Positions 32,283 through 40,697 of a DNA stretch of 64,000 nucleotides are shown here, one piece after another (positions within the stretch are counted from its first letter, which is position 1; each line of letters opens with the position of its first letter). The notes below the pieces were generated by a model, which saw only the letters and a list, made by a program, of their open reading frames with translations, made no database searches and had not been told where the DNA came from. This stretch comes from Actinomadura macra NBRC 14102 (GTDB taxonomy: Bacteria; Actinomycetota; Actinomycetes; Streptosporangiales; Streptosporangiaceae). Location: assembly GCF_001552215.1 (NCBI RefSeq), contig NZ_BCQT01000001.1:1-64000 (forward strand), in the 5' to 3' direction. Both the position numbers and the translations under genes were made by a program.

Positions 32283-33458
32283 TCAGTTCGAACCGAGCTG
32301 GAAGAGGGAGTCCTCATGCGCGCCCGGCGCCACGTCGCCGTCGGCCGCGACGGCCGGCTCGGGGACGGCATCGACCTCGGGCAGCAGCACGGCGGCGTCG
32401 GGGTCCCAGTCGACGGAGACGGAGCTGCCGACCGCGAGCCGCTCCGAGGGGCCGCGCGCCGGCAGGCACGCCACCACCCGGCCGAGTTCGCCACAGCGGA
32501 CCTCGATCCGGCGGTGGTCGCCGACGTAGACCGCCTCGGTGACCTGGCCGTCGAACCAGCCCGGGCCGGGGTGCGGTGTCAGCCGCAGGCGCTCCGGGCG
32601 GATCGCGAGCACGGAGGTGTCCGCCGCCTCGTCGAAAAGGGATTCGAGCACGTTCACCGTCCGGCCGTTTCGCAGATGCCAGATCGATCGGTCCGCGGCG
32701 TCGCGGGCGACCGGGAAGAAGTTGGACTCACCCAGGAAATTGGCCACGTACGTGTTCGCCGGCCGCTCGTAGAGTGCCTCCGGGTCGCCGACCTGCTCGA
32801 TACGGCCGTCCCGCAGCAACGCGATCCGATCCGACATCGTCAACGCCTCCTGCTGGTCGTGGGTCACGTACACGACCGTCAGCCCGAGGCGGGTGTTGAT
32901 CCGCTTGATCTCCAGCTGCATCTCGCCGCGGAGCTGCTTGTCGAGAGCGCCGAGAGGCTCGTCCATCAACAGGATCCGTGGCTCGAACACGAGCGCGCGG
33001 GCCAGGGCGACGCGTTGCTGCTGACCGCCCGAGAGCTGGGCCGGACGGCGTTTGCCGAACTGCCCGAACGGAAGCCGCACCAGCTCCAGCGCCGACTCCA
33101 CCTTGGCGCGGATCTCCTTGGCGCGGACCTTTCGCAACTGCAGCGGATAGGCCACGTTCTCGAACACCGACATGTGCGGGAACAGCGCATAACTCTGGAA
33201 CACCATGCCGAGGTTGCGCTTGTTCGCCGGCACGTCTCCGATGTCACGTCCGTCGACGAGGATCCGGCCGGCGTCAGGTCGCTCGAAACCGGCGAGCATC
33301 ATCAGCGTGGTGGACTTCCCAGAGCCGGAGGACCCCAACAACGAGAGGAATTCGCCTTCGCGGACGTCGAGCGAGATCCCGTCGACCGCGGTCACCGAGC
33401 CGTATCGCTTGACGAGCCCCCGCAGGGAGATCGAGGCGCCCAGGTGCTTGTCGCTCAC
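32283..33458 (-). CDS. PotA-type ABC transporter ATP-binding protein, 391 aa
   Basis: ATPase of a spermidine/putrescine-type importer. Walker A is LLGSSGSGKSTT, Q-loop VFQSYALFPH, signature LSGGQQQRVALARAL, Walker B ILLMDEPLGALD, H-loop VYVTHDQQEA. A C-terminal TOBE regulatory domain follows from about residue 270. GTG/ATG start at 33458 overlaps the stop of the permease gene. Together with two permeases and a binding protein it forms a complete system for a cationic or amine-bearing small molecule. Confidence 0.93.
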   Translation of the reverse strand: MSDKHLGASISLRGLVKRYGSVTAVDGISLDVREGEFLSLLGSSGSGKSTTLMMLAGFERPDAGRILVDGRDIGDVPANKRNLGMVFQSYALFPHMSVFENVAYPLQLRKVRAKEIRAKVESALELVRLPFGQFGKRRPAQLSGGQQQRVALARALVFEPRILLMDEPLGALDKQLRGEMQLEIKRINTRLGLTVVYVTHDQQEALTMSDRIALLRDGRIEQVGDPEALYERPANTYVANFLGESNFFPVARDAADRSIWHLRNGRTVNVLESLFDEAADTSVLAIRPERLRLTPHPGPGWFDGQVTEAVYVGDHRRIEVRCGELGRVVACLPARGPSERLAVGSSVSVDWDPDAAVLLPEVDAVPEPAVAADGDVAPGAHEDSLFQLGSN

Positions 33459-34282
33459 ACCAGTTCCTTCCGTTCAGCCGGTGCAGTCGTTGTGGACGAT
33501 TCCTCGCCGCGCCGGACGGCCCCGGCGGCGCCGAGGATGACCGCGGTGAGCAGGAGCAGGAGCGCGGAGATCGCCGCGACGACCGGGGACAGCCCGAAGG
33601 TGATCTCGCTGAAGATCTGCATGGGCAGCGTCGAGCCGGCGGCGCCGAGCAGGAAGACGGCGAGGACCAGTTCGTCGAACGAGGTGAGGAACGCGAACAG
33701 GGCCCCGGAGAGGATCGCCGGGGCGATCAGCGGCAGCGTGATCCGGCGGTACGTCGTCCACACCCCGGCACCGAGACTGGTCGAGGCCAGTTCGAGCCGA
33801 TCGTCCAACCGCGACAGCGAGGCCATCACCAGCAGCATGACCACCGGCACCCCGAAGACGGTGTGTACCAGCACGAGGCCCGGCAGCGTGCCGATCAGGT
33901 GGAAACGCTCGAAGATCTTGTAGCCCCCGACCGCGATGACCACCGGCGGTACCACCATCGGCGAGATCGCGAGGGCCGCGAACCCGCGGCGCAGCGGCAG
34001 CTGGCCCCGGACCACGGCGATGGCCGACGCCGTGCCCAGCAGCGCGGAGAGGCCGGCGGCGCCGAGGCCGACGAGGATGCTGCGCACCGCGGCGTCACGC
34101 CAGTCCTCACTGCCGAGGAACTCGTCGTACCAGCGCAGGCTGAACAGGTCCGGCGGGAACCGCAGCAGGTCGCCCTTGCCGAACGACATCACCGTCACCA
34201 GGACCGACGGCACCAGCAGGTAACCGGCGACCACCAGGACGTAGGTCAGTCCGCCGAGGCGGAGCAGGCGGGCGTCGGTCAT
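33455..34282 (-). CDS. PotC-type ABC permease, 275 aa
   Basis: Inner-membrane component of the PotABCD-type importer with six predicted hydrophobic segments. The EAA-like cytoplasmic loop reads ASTSLGAGVWTTYRRITLPLIAPAI. The start MTDARLL at 34282 overlaps the upstream permease stop (ATGA), and the stop overlaps the ATPase start. A longer upstream open frame is only the shadow of the neighbouring permease gene. Confidence 0.92.
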   Translation of the reverse strand: MTDARLLRLGGLTYVLVVAGYLLVPSVLVTVMSFGKGDLLRFPPDLFSLRWYDEFLGSEDWRDAAVRSILVGLGAAGLSALLGTASAIAVVRGQLPLRRGFAALAISPMVVPPVVIAVGGYKIFERFHLIGTLPGLVLVHTVFGVPVVMLLVMASLSRLDDRLELASTSLGAGVWTTYRRITLPLIAPAILSGALFAFLTSFDELVLAVFLLGAAGSTLPMQIFSEITFGLSPVVAAISALLLLLTAVILGAAGAVRRGEESSTTTAPAERKELV

Positions 34283-35064
34283 CGGCCGTTCCCCAGCATC
34301 GAGTCGATGTTGAACACCCGGCGGGCGATCAGCACCGAGAGGAAGGTCGTCGCCAGCAGGACGAACGCCAGCGCCGCGCCCTGCCCGAAGTCGAGGAACC
34401 GGTTCACCTGCTGATCGACGAGGTTGGCCATGAACATCGAGTGCGGGCCGCCGAGAATCGCCGGCGTGATGTAGAAACCGAGGGACATCACGAACACCAG
34501 GGCTCCGGCGGCGACGGCGCCCGGCCCGGTGAGCGGCAGGAGGACCCGCCGGAACGTCTGCCACGGTGACGCGCCGAGACTTGACGAGGCCTTCGGCAAG
34601 GAGGCATCGAGCTGGAGGAACGACCCGTAGATGGGCAGGACGCCGAACGGCAGCATCACGTGCACCATGCCGATGAGCACCGCCGTCTCCGTGTTGAGCA
34701 GATCCACGCGGCCGAGGATGACGACCCAGGCGTAGTTGCGGACCAGGATGCTGGTCCAGAGCGGGAAGAGGACGATCAAGATCAGCAGACGCCGCCAGCG
34801 CCCGGCCAGCCATGTGATCAGTGCCAGCGGGTAGGCGACGACGAGGACGATGGCGGTGACTTCGAGCGAGATCCGGAGCGTCCTCAGCAGGACGGAGCGG
34901 AACAGCGGCTCGGTGAAGATCCGGGTGTACTTGCCGGTGTCCCCGTCGGGAAGGCTGGCTGGGATCAGCGTGACCAGCGGCGCGATATAGGCGAACGACA
35001 GGAGAACGAGCAGGGGCAGGATCAGTAGCACCGATGCTCTGACGGAGAGTTTTCCGCTGTTCAT
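34279..35064 (-). CDS. PotB-type ABC permease, 261 aa
   Basis: Second membrane component of the importer, six hydrophobic segments starting VLLILPLLVLLSFAYIAPL. The EAA-type loop is SSSLGASPWQTFRRVLLPLTGPG. The ATG at 35064 is preferred because GGAGAAGG sits just upstream; an in-frame GTG at 35094 lacks a site. It lies 46 bp after the binding-protein gene and overlaps the next permease by 4 bp. Confidence 0.92.
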   Translation of the reverse strand: MNSGKLSVRASVLLILPLLVLLSFAYIAPLVTLIPASLPDGDTGKYTRIFTEPLFRSVLLRTLRISLEVTAIVLVVAYPLALITWLAGRWRRLLILIVLFPLWTSILVRNYAWVVILGRVDLLNTETAVLIGMVHVMLPFGVLPIYGSFLQLDASLPKASSSLGASPWQTFRRVLLPLTGPGAVAAGALVFVMSLGFYITPAILGGPHSMFMANLVDQQVNRFLDFGQGAALAFVLLATTFLSVLIARRVFNIDSMLGNGR

Positions 35065-35110
35065 GCCTTCTCCGCTCACCTTTCCGGAGGTCACCGATGG
35101 ATGGGATGGA

Positions 35111-36241
35111 CTACCTGGAGATCCAGGTCGCCCATTCCTCCTCCAGTTGCGTCTTCACCTTGGCGATCTCCTTGAGCTCAGCGAGCGTCGGCGTCCACCA
35201 CTTGTTCTTGTTCTCTTCGGTGGTCGGCACGAACTTGAGCTTCTCGGGAGTCATGAAGCCGGCCGGCAGGTAGTCGATGAACTTCGGGTTCGTGGGGGTC
35301 ACCTGGAAATTCTGGTAGAAGACGGCCTGCCGCTTCGGGTCGGTGAAGTACCCGAGAAGTGCCTGCACCACATCGGCCTTCTTGGTTCCGTTGACCATCG
35401 CCATGTTCTCGAAGCCGAGATAGCCGCCCTGAAGGGTGTAGGTCCACTTCGGGTTCTTCGCCATGGCCTGCTGGGCGCGGCCGTCCCAGCAGAGGCAGTA
35501 GTCGATGCGCTCGTCCACCATGGCCGACACCAGCTCGCTGCCGGACTGGTACCAGAGCTTGACCGACGGCTTCACCCTGTCCCAGACCTTCTTCGCCCGG
35601 TTCATGTCCAGCGGGTAGAGCTGGTCCCGCGGAACACCGTCGGCGAGCAGCGCGGCGGCGATGTTGCGTTCGTCGTCGCCCCAGTTGCTGACCGCGCGCC
35701 GGCCCGGGAAGTCCTTGACGTTGAAGAAGTCCGCCACGGAGGTCAGCGGCTTGACGTCGTTCTTCTGGATGTAACCGGCGACCATGATGCTGAGCAGGTG
35801 CCCGACACCGACACCGGAGTCGGCGCCGGGGACCAGGCCCGTCAGGCCGGGCACCTTGGCCGGGCCGAGCGGGGCGAGAAGCTGGTCGTTGGACATCTGG
35901 AAGATCGCTGGGCTGCCCCACGCGTCGATCATGTCGAACCTCGCCTTGCCGGCGGCATGCGCTGCCTTCAGCAGGGCCGGGGTCTGGCCGGTCACCTCGA
36001 CGACCTTGATCTTCGCGCAGGTGTTCTCCTCGAACGGCACGTAGTAGGCCTTGTGGATGGCCTCCGCGACCGCGCCACCCCAGCCCTGGACGGTGATGGT
36101 TCGGCCCGAGAAGTCGGGGTTCCCGTTCTTGCCGCAGTTCTTCCCTGCGGATGAGTCGGACGTGCTCGAACACGCTTGGACGGTGAGTGCCGCGGTCAGC
36201 GCGGCGAGCATGATCGCAACGGGACGCCAGTGTCTCATCAC
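35111..36241 (-). CDS. PotD-type substrate-binding lipoprotein, 376 aa
   Basis: Extracytoplasmic binding protein of the importer. Signal peptide of about 22 residues ends at a lipobox VQAC, followed by a Ser/Asp linker and TITVQGWGGAVAEAIHKAYYVPFEE, typical of PotD/spermidine-putrescine-like binding proteins. Two-domain fold with CLCWDGRAQQAM in the hinge region. GTG at 36241 immediately followed by ATG at 36238; either could be used. Its ligand defines the island's substrate and is expected to be a small amine or quaternary ammonium compound. Confidence 0.9.
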   Translation of the reverse strand: MMRHWRPVAIMLAALTAALTVQACSSTSDSSAGKNCGKNGNPDFSGRTITVQGWGGAVAEAIHKAYYVPFEENTCAKIKVVEVTGQTPALLKAAHAAGKARFDMIDAWGSPAIFQMSNDQLLAPLGPAKVPGLTGLVPGADSGVGVGHLLSIMVAGYIQKNDVKPLTSVADFFNVKDFPGRRAVSNWGDDERNIAAALLADGVPRDQLYPLDMNRAKKVWDRVKPSVKLWYQSGSELVSAMVDERIDYCLCWDGRAQQAMAKNPKWTYTLQGGYLGFENMAMVNGTKKADVVQALLGYFTDPKRQAVFYQNFQVTPTNPKFIDYLPAGFMTPEKLKFVPTTEENKNKWWTPTLAELKEIAKVKTQLEEEWATWISR

Positions 36242-36289
36242 GGGTGGTCCTATCTCTTCGAGCGATCGCCTACAGCGCGATGCGTGTGC

Positions 36290-37747
36290 TCACAACGCGA
36301 CGCAGACGTTCTTGATCTGGGTGAATTCGAGGAGACCTTCGAGCCCCTTGGTCCGGCCGTGGCCGCTCTGGCGGTAGCCGCCGAACGGGAGTTCGGCGCT
36401 GCCACCGCCACCGACGCCGAAGGTGTTGATGTACACCTGGCCGCTCTGGAGCCGGCGAGCGATGCGATGGCCCCGGGCCACGTCCGCGGTCCAGACGGCA
36501 GAGGTGAGTCCGTAGGTCGTGTCGTTCGCGATCCGCACCGCGTCCGCGTCCGAGTCGAAGGGGATCGCCACCAGGACCGGACCGAACACCTCTTCGCGGG
36601 CGATCGCCATCTTGGGGTCCACCTCGCTGAGCAGGGTGGGAAGGTAGAAGTGGCCGCCGCTGAACTCGTCTCCCTCAGGGGAGGCGCCGCCGACCACGAC
36701 GCGCGCGCCGGCCGCGACCGCCTCCTCCACCATGCCCGCCACCTTGGCGTGCTGACGCTGGGTGATCAGCGGCCCCAGGTCCGGATCGCCGATCCCGTGA
36801 CCGCACTGGAGGGAGGCCAGGCGTTCACCGACGGCGGCCACCACCTCGTCATGGATCGAACGGTGCACGAGGAGGCGCGATCCGGCCGCGCAGTTCTGCC
36901 CGGCGTTCTGCGCTATCGCGCTCACCACCGCGGGAATCGCCTTCGCGAGGTCGGCGTCCTCGAAGAGCACGTTCGGCGACTTGCCGCCGAGCTCCAGCGA
37001 GAACGGCCGGATCAGCTGCGCGGCGGCGGACCCGAGCAGCTTGCCGACGTCGCGCGACCCGGTGAACGCCACCAGGTCGACGTCCGGGTGGATCGCCAGC
37101 GGCATCCCGACCTCGGGCCCGCCGCCAGTGATCACGTTCAGGTAGCCGGCGGGGACGCCCGCCTCCTGCGCGATGCGGCCGAGCTCAAGCGTCGACAACG
37201 GCGCTTCGGGCGCGGGCTTCACCACCAGGGCGTTGCCGGCGGCGAGGGCGGGAGCGACCGACCTGGAGGCGATCTGGATCGGGTAGTTCCAGGCGGTGAT
37301 GACCGCGACGACGCCGTAGGGCTCGCGGACGGTGAAGTCGATGAAGTCGGGTCCGACAGGAATGCTGCGGCCGTCCAGCTTGTCCGCGAAACCCGCATAG
37401 AACTCGAAGTAGCGGGCCGCCCCGGTCACGTCGGCCCGGGCCTGCGAAAGCGGCTTCCCGGTGTCCCGTGATTCGAGGACGGCCAGTTCCTCGGCGCGCT
37501 CGCGGATCAGAGCGGCCATCCGGTTCAGCACGATGACCCGATGCCGTGGCACCTGCCAGTCGCTGTCACGGTCCACTGCGGTACGCGCCGCACCCACGGC
37601 GAGATCCACGTCCCGCTCGGTGCACGCGACCAAGGTGCCGAGGACTTCGCCGGTGGCCGGATCGACGCTCTGGAACTCCCCGCCGTCGATTCCCGGACGC
37701 TCCTCGCCGCCGATCAGCACGCGCGCTCCCTGGCTGCTCGTTGTCAC
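36290..37747 (-). CDS. Aldehyde dehydrogenase, betaine/aminobutyraldehyde type, 485 aa
   Basis: NAD(P)-dependent oxidation of an aldehyde to the acid. Visible catalytic residues: Asn in VITAWNYPIQIA, Glu in ELGGKSPNV, nucleophilic Cys in QNAGQNCAAGSR, and the closing LPFGGYRQSGHGR. Length is typical. It is the first gene of the transport transcript, preceded by the palindromic operator at 37774-37797. It is well placed to oxidise the aldehyde produced by the phospholyase or the aminotransferase. Confidence 0.93.
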   Translation of the reverse strand: MTTSSQGARVLIGGEERPGIDGGEFQSVDPATGEVLGTLVACTERDVDLAVGAARTAVDRDSDWQVPRHRVIVLNRMAALIRERAEELAVLESRDTGKPLSQARADVTGAARYFEFYAGFADKLDGRSIPVGPDFIDFTVREPYGVVAVITAWNYPIQIASRSVAPALAAGNALVVKPAPEAPLSTLELGRIAQEAGVPAGYLNVITGGGPEVGMPLAIHPDVDLVAFTGSRDVGKLLGSAAAQLIRPFSLELGGKSPNVLFEDADLAKAIPAVVSAIAQNAGQNCAAGSRLLVHRSIHDEVVAAVGERLASLQCGHGIGDPDLGPLITQRQHAKVAGMVEEAVAAGARVVVGGASPEGDEFSGGHFYLPTLLSEVDPKMAIAREEVFGPVLVAIPFDSDADAVRIANDTTYGLTSAVWTADVARGHRIARRLQSGQVYINTFGVGGGGSAELPFGGYRQSGHGRTKGLEGLLEFTQIKNVCVAL

Positions 37748-37773
37748 CGGGCTCTCCCCTTCGTTCGCGACTT

Positions 37774-37797
37774 CTGCATAATCTTCGTATAGATTCG
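37774..37797. promoter_or_regulatory. GntR-type operator upstream of the aldehyde dehydrogenase/transport operon
   Basis: CTGCATA at 37774-37780 overlaps a perfect palindrome AATCT-N6-AGATT (37780-37795). It shares CTGCATA and ATAGATTCG with the operator at 25105-25135 and AGATT with 42303-42340. It sits 27-50 bp upstream of the start codon, where it would block transcription. Confidence 0.65.
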
Positions 37798-37833
37798 TAA
37801 GTCTGTCAATGGCGTGTTGAGTATGTTTCCAGG

Positions 37834-39138
37834 TCAGCCGCTTGCGACCAGTTCGATCTCCAGTCGCGCGGCCGGGAAGGGCGTCGTGCTCACGATCGGA
37901 ATCACCGTCGTCGGCGGCTGCTCGCCGCCGAAGAACCGGCGCGCCACCATTTCGAGTTCGAGCACCAGCTGCGGATCCGTGGTGAACACGGTCTGGTGCA
38001 CCACGTCGCGAAAGGCCCGTCCGGCCGCGGCGAGATGGGCCGCGAGAACCTCGTACACCTTGAAGGCCCGTGCCTCGAACCCCGACTCCGCGTCCAGCCG
38101 CCCGAAGCGAAGCAGGCGCCCGGCGGGGGAAAGGCCGGTCGTCGCGGCGAGGACCCGCTGATCACCGATGTCGACCGGGATCTCACCGCTGGTGATGACC
38201 AGGCCTCCGCCGGCCGCCGCGCCGGCGACGTAGGGGCTGGAGATCGCCGAGGCGGCGCCGGTGACCTTCTTGCCGGCGGACCGGTCAGCCAGGGCGATCG
38301 CATCGAAGGCGAGGAGCGCCTCCGCCGAGCCCACCCCGGCCACCTGGAGGCCGGTGCTCGCCATCATCGTGCGCTCGCTGCTGTCGAAGTACTCGTTGCG
38401 GGCCAGCACGACGCTGCCGTACTCCCGCATCGGCAGCCGGACCCAGCCGTTGACCTTGAGCACCCCGGCGATGTCGCTGCCGGCGTCCTTGAGGATCTCC
38501 GCGAGGCGCTCGAAGGTGCGGATCGTCTCGTCGAACGCCTGGCGTTCGCGGTCGGTGCGCAGCAGCGAAGGCGGCGCCACCGCGGCGGCTTCCCCCGCCG
38601 CCGGCAGGCCGTCGATCGCGGAGACGAACAGCAGGTCGCCGCACCGGATCGCGTCCGGGTAGCGCCGGTCCCCGGAGCCGAGAGCATGGCCGTCGCGGGC
38701 CCACCCCCGATCCGCGGCGGCCACCACGTCGAGATAGACCTTGATCTCCGGGTCCATCAGGTGGTCCGGGACCACGATCACCGACGTGGCCGGCAGCGGT
38801 CCGGCCAGGACCGCGTCCATCACCCGCTCGATCGCCGCCAGGTCCCGGACGTCGGTCAGGAACAACCGCTGCCGGACGATGTTCCCCAGCGTCAGGCCAC
38901 GGGCGCCGAGCAGAGCGGTCAGATTCTCGTAGAGCTGGAACGCCTGCGCACGCGCCGCCTCCTCGGGCACGTCGAAGAACATCAGGCCGATCTTCGGCCC
39001 AGGTGCCGCGGTGGCCGGCCCGGCCGTGCCGGTGACCAGCCGGCCGCTCTCCAGATCGTGCGGGGTCACCGTGCCGCTGAACACCACTCCACCGGCGACG
39101 TCCGAGACAAGACCGTCCGCCAGGTTCCTCCGGTTCAT
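37834..39138 (-). CDS. Triple Rid (YjgF/YER057c) domain protein, 434 aa
   Basis: Three Rid-type repeats in one chain: about 5-125 (VVFSGTV ... EIKVYLDVVAA), 130-275 (DLLFVSAIDG ... LLAFDAIAL) and 285-434 (GLVITSGEIPVD ... RLEIELVAS). Single Rid proteins (~125 aa) form trimers, so this may be a covalent pseudo-trimer. The deaminase arginine of RidA in P-A-R-S/T is not seen in repeats 1 and 3 (PATS, PPTT), so hydrolysis of imines/enamines may be limited or changed. The ATG at 39138 has GGAGGAG at 6 nt; the upstream in-frame GTG at 39153 contains that site. The gene is 29 bp after the fused cyclase. Confidence 0.82.
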   Translation of the reverse strand: MNRRNLADGLVSDVAGGVVFSGTVTPHDLESGRLVTGTAGPATAAPGPKIGLMFFDVPEEAARAQAFQLYENLTALLGARGLTLGNIVRQRLFLTDVRDLAAIERVMDAVLAGPLPATSVIVVPDHLMDPEIKVYLDVVAAADRGWARDGHALGSGDRRYPDAIRCGDLLFVSAIDGLPAAGEAAAVAPPSLLRTDRERQAFDETIRTFERLAEILKDAGSDIAGVLKVNGWVRLPMREYGSVVLARNEYFDSSERTMMASTGLQVAGVGSAEALLAFDAIALADRSAGKKVTGAASAISSPYVAGAAAGGGLVITSGEIPVDIGDQRVLAATTGLSPAGRLLRFGRLDAESGFEARAFKVYEVLAAHLAAAGRAFRDVVHQTVFTTDPQLVLELEMVARRFFGGEQPPTTVIPIVSTTPFPAARLEIELVASG

Positions 39139-39167
39139 CGCGAACTCCTCCACCCGGGTCCTCCTCG

Positions 39168-40697
39168 CTACCGCGGTATGAGCGCGACCGCTCGGGCCCA
39201 GCCCGAGCCGGCATGCTCCAGCTTGATCGGCGGCGCCCAGACGAAGAATCCGGTCGGATCCTCGAGCGCGCCCAGATTGCCCAGCTTCAGCAACTGGCAG
39301 TGCTCGATCTCACGTGCCAGCCGGTGCACCGGGAAGAACGACTCGTGCTCGCCACGCCGGAGGTCCGCCACCATCGCCGGCAGCGGCCGGTCCAGGAGCT
39401 CCGCGTCCGTGCCGACCATGGTGACGCCCCTGCGCAGCAGCGACAGCAGCCCGTCGCGCGTCAACCCGCGTCCGGAGGCGGCGAAGTCCGGGTCGCCGTC
39501 GAACCGCTCCTCCGCGCCGGTTCGCAGGACGACGATCTCGCCCGGCGACAGCCGATGCCCGATGCGTTCCAGGGCACGATCGATCTCGGCCTCGTCGATG
39601 CCCGCCGCACTGCCGCCGGCGCGCACGTCCAGCAGCACGCCCGGCCCGAAACACCAGTCGAGCGGCAGTTCATCGATCGGGCGGGCGTCCTGGCCCGCAC
39701 ACGACGGGCCGAACCGCAACGGAGCCTCGATGTGCGTACCCGCCCGGGTGGACGCGGTGACCAGGTCCCAGGATCCGCGGGCCTCGACCTCGCTGACCGG
39801 CACGCCGAGGTGCTTGGCCCATTGCCGGCGCCGGCGCTCACGACCGTGTGTCTCGATCGTGGAGACCTGCGGCTCCATGCTGACGTTCCGGATCGGCTGG
39901 CTGAGGTCGACGATCGTGGCACGTTCCAGCGCCGCCGGCAGTCCCCGCATGCCGGCGAAGCGGGTCCAAGCCCCGCTCGCGCCCTCCAGCTTGATCGGCA
40001 GCGCCGACACCCGGAAGCCCGTGGCGACCGGCAGCCGATCGAGCCCATAGGCCTTCTCGACGTGGACGTAGCGACGCCGCCCGCCGACGGTGTGCACGGG
40101 GAAGTACGCGTCCCGATCCCCCTCCCGGAACCGCTCCTCCATCCACGGGATCGGCATGTCCGCGGTCATCGAGTCGGTCGCGGTGATCCGGACGCCCCGG
40201 TCGAGCAGCCACTCGACGGCCGCGCCGCTCATTCCCGCACCCAGCAGCGGGATCGCCGGGTCGTCGTCGTACTTCGCCCCCATGCCGACGTGCGTGATCA
40301 CAAGATCCCCGGCGCACAGCTCGTAGTCCATCCGGCGCAGCGCGTCGGCAAGATCCTGCTCGGTGATCAGCCTGACTCCCCGGTCGCTGAAGTCGACCTT
40401 GACTCCATGGGCGAGCAGCGGCTCGAGCGCCATCTCGTCCACGGACTCGGCCACGGCCCCCTCGATCACATCGCCGTAGTGCGTGGGGGCGTCCAGGTGA
40501 GTGCCGAAGTGACTCGACAGGGTGGCGCGCTCGTCGGCCGCGAACAGCCCGTCGAGGGGCAGGTTCGAGACCGGCATCCCCACCGCGCGACTCAGCTCAC
40601 GCAGGGTCGCGCGGTAGTCCGACGACACGATGTGCACCGGCGCCCGCTCCATCGGCTCGTTGCGGATGGTCGCGGCGAGGTCGTAGAACTCGGTCAT
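39168..40697 (-). CDS. Fused double cyclase-family hydrolase, 509 aa
   Basis: Two cyclase (kynurenine-formamidase-like) domains in tandem. The first (about 1-240) has the full metal motif HFGTHLDAPTH. The second (about 255-509) has TRAGTHIEAPLR, where the first His and last His are Arg and the Asp is Glu, so it is probably structural or altered in activity. Both halves share the closing PVH and PIKLE(G/H) segments, confirming duplication. The ATG at 40697 overlaps the stop of the acyl-CoA ligase (ATGA). Cyclase-family enzymes normally dimerise, so this may be a covalent pseudo-dimer. Confidence 0.87.
   Translation of the reverse strand: MTEFYDLAATIRNEPMERAPVHIVSSDYRATLRELSRAVGMPVSNLPLDGLFAADERATLSSHFGTHLDAPTHYGDVIEGAVAESVDEMALEPLLAHGVKVDFSDRGVRLITEQDLADALRRMDYELCAGDLVITHVGMGAKYDDDPAIPLLGAGMSGAAVEWLLDRGVRITATDSMTADMPIPWMEERFREGDRDAYFPVHTVGGRRRYVHVEKAYGLDRLPVATGFRVSALPIKLEGASGAWTRFAGMRGLPAALERATIVDLSQPIRNVSMEPQVSTIETHGRERRRRQWAKHLGVPVSEVEARGSWDLVTASTRAGTHIEAPLRFGPSCAGQDARPIDELPLDWCFGPGVLLDVRAGGSAAGIDEAEIDRALERIGHRLSPGEIVVLRTGAEERFDGDPDFAASGRGLTRDGLLSLLRRGVTMVGTDAELLDRPLPAMVADLRRGEHESFFPVHRLAREIEHCQLLKLGNLGALEDPTGFFVWAPPIKLEHAGSGWARAVALIPR

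Noticed and set aside
36241..36290. Rho-independent terminator between the aldehyde dehydrogenase and binding-protein genes
   Set aside because: No clear GC hairpin followed by a T run; the genes are only 48 bp apart and probably cotranscribed.
27365..37747. Simple polyamine (putrescine) degradation operon
   Set aside because: The kinase-phospholyase, triple Rid and double cyclase genes have no place in known putrescine pathways, and no glutamylpolyamine synthetase is present.
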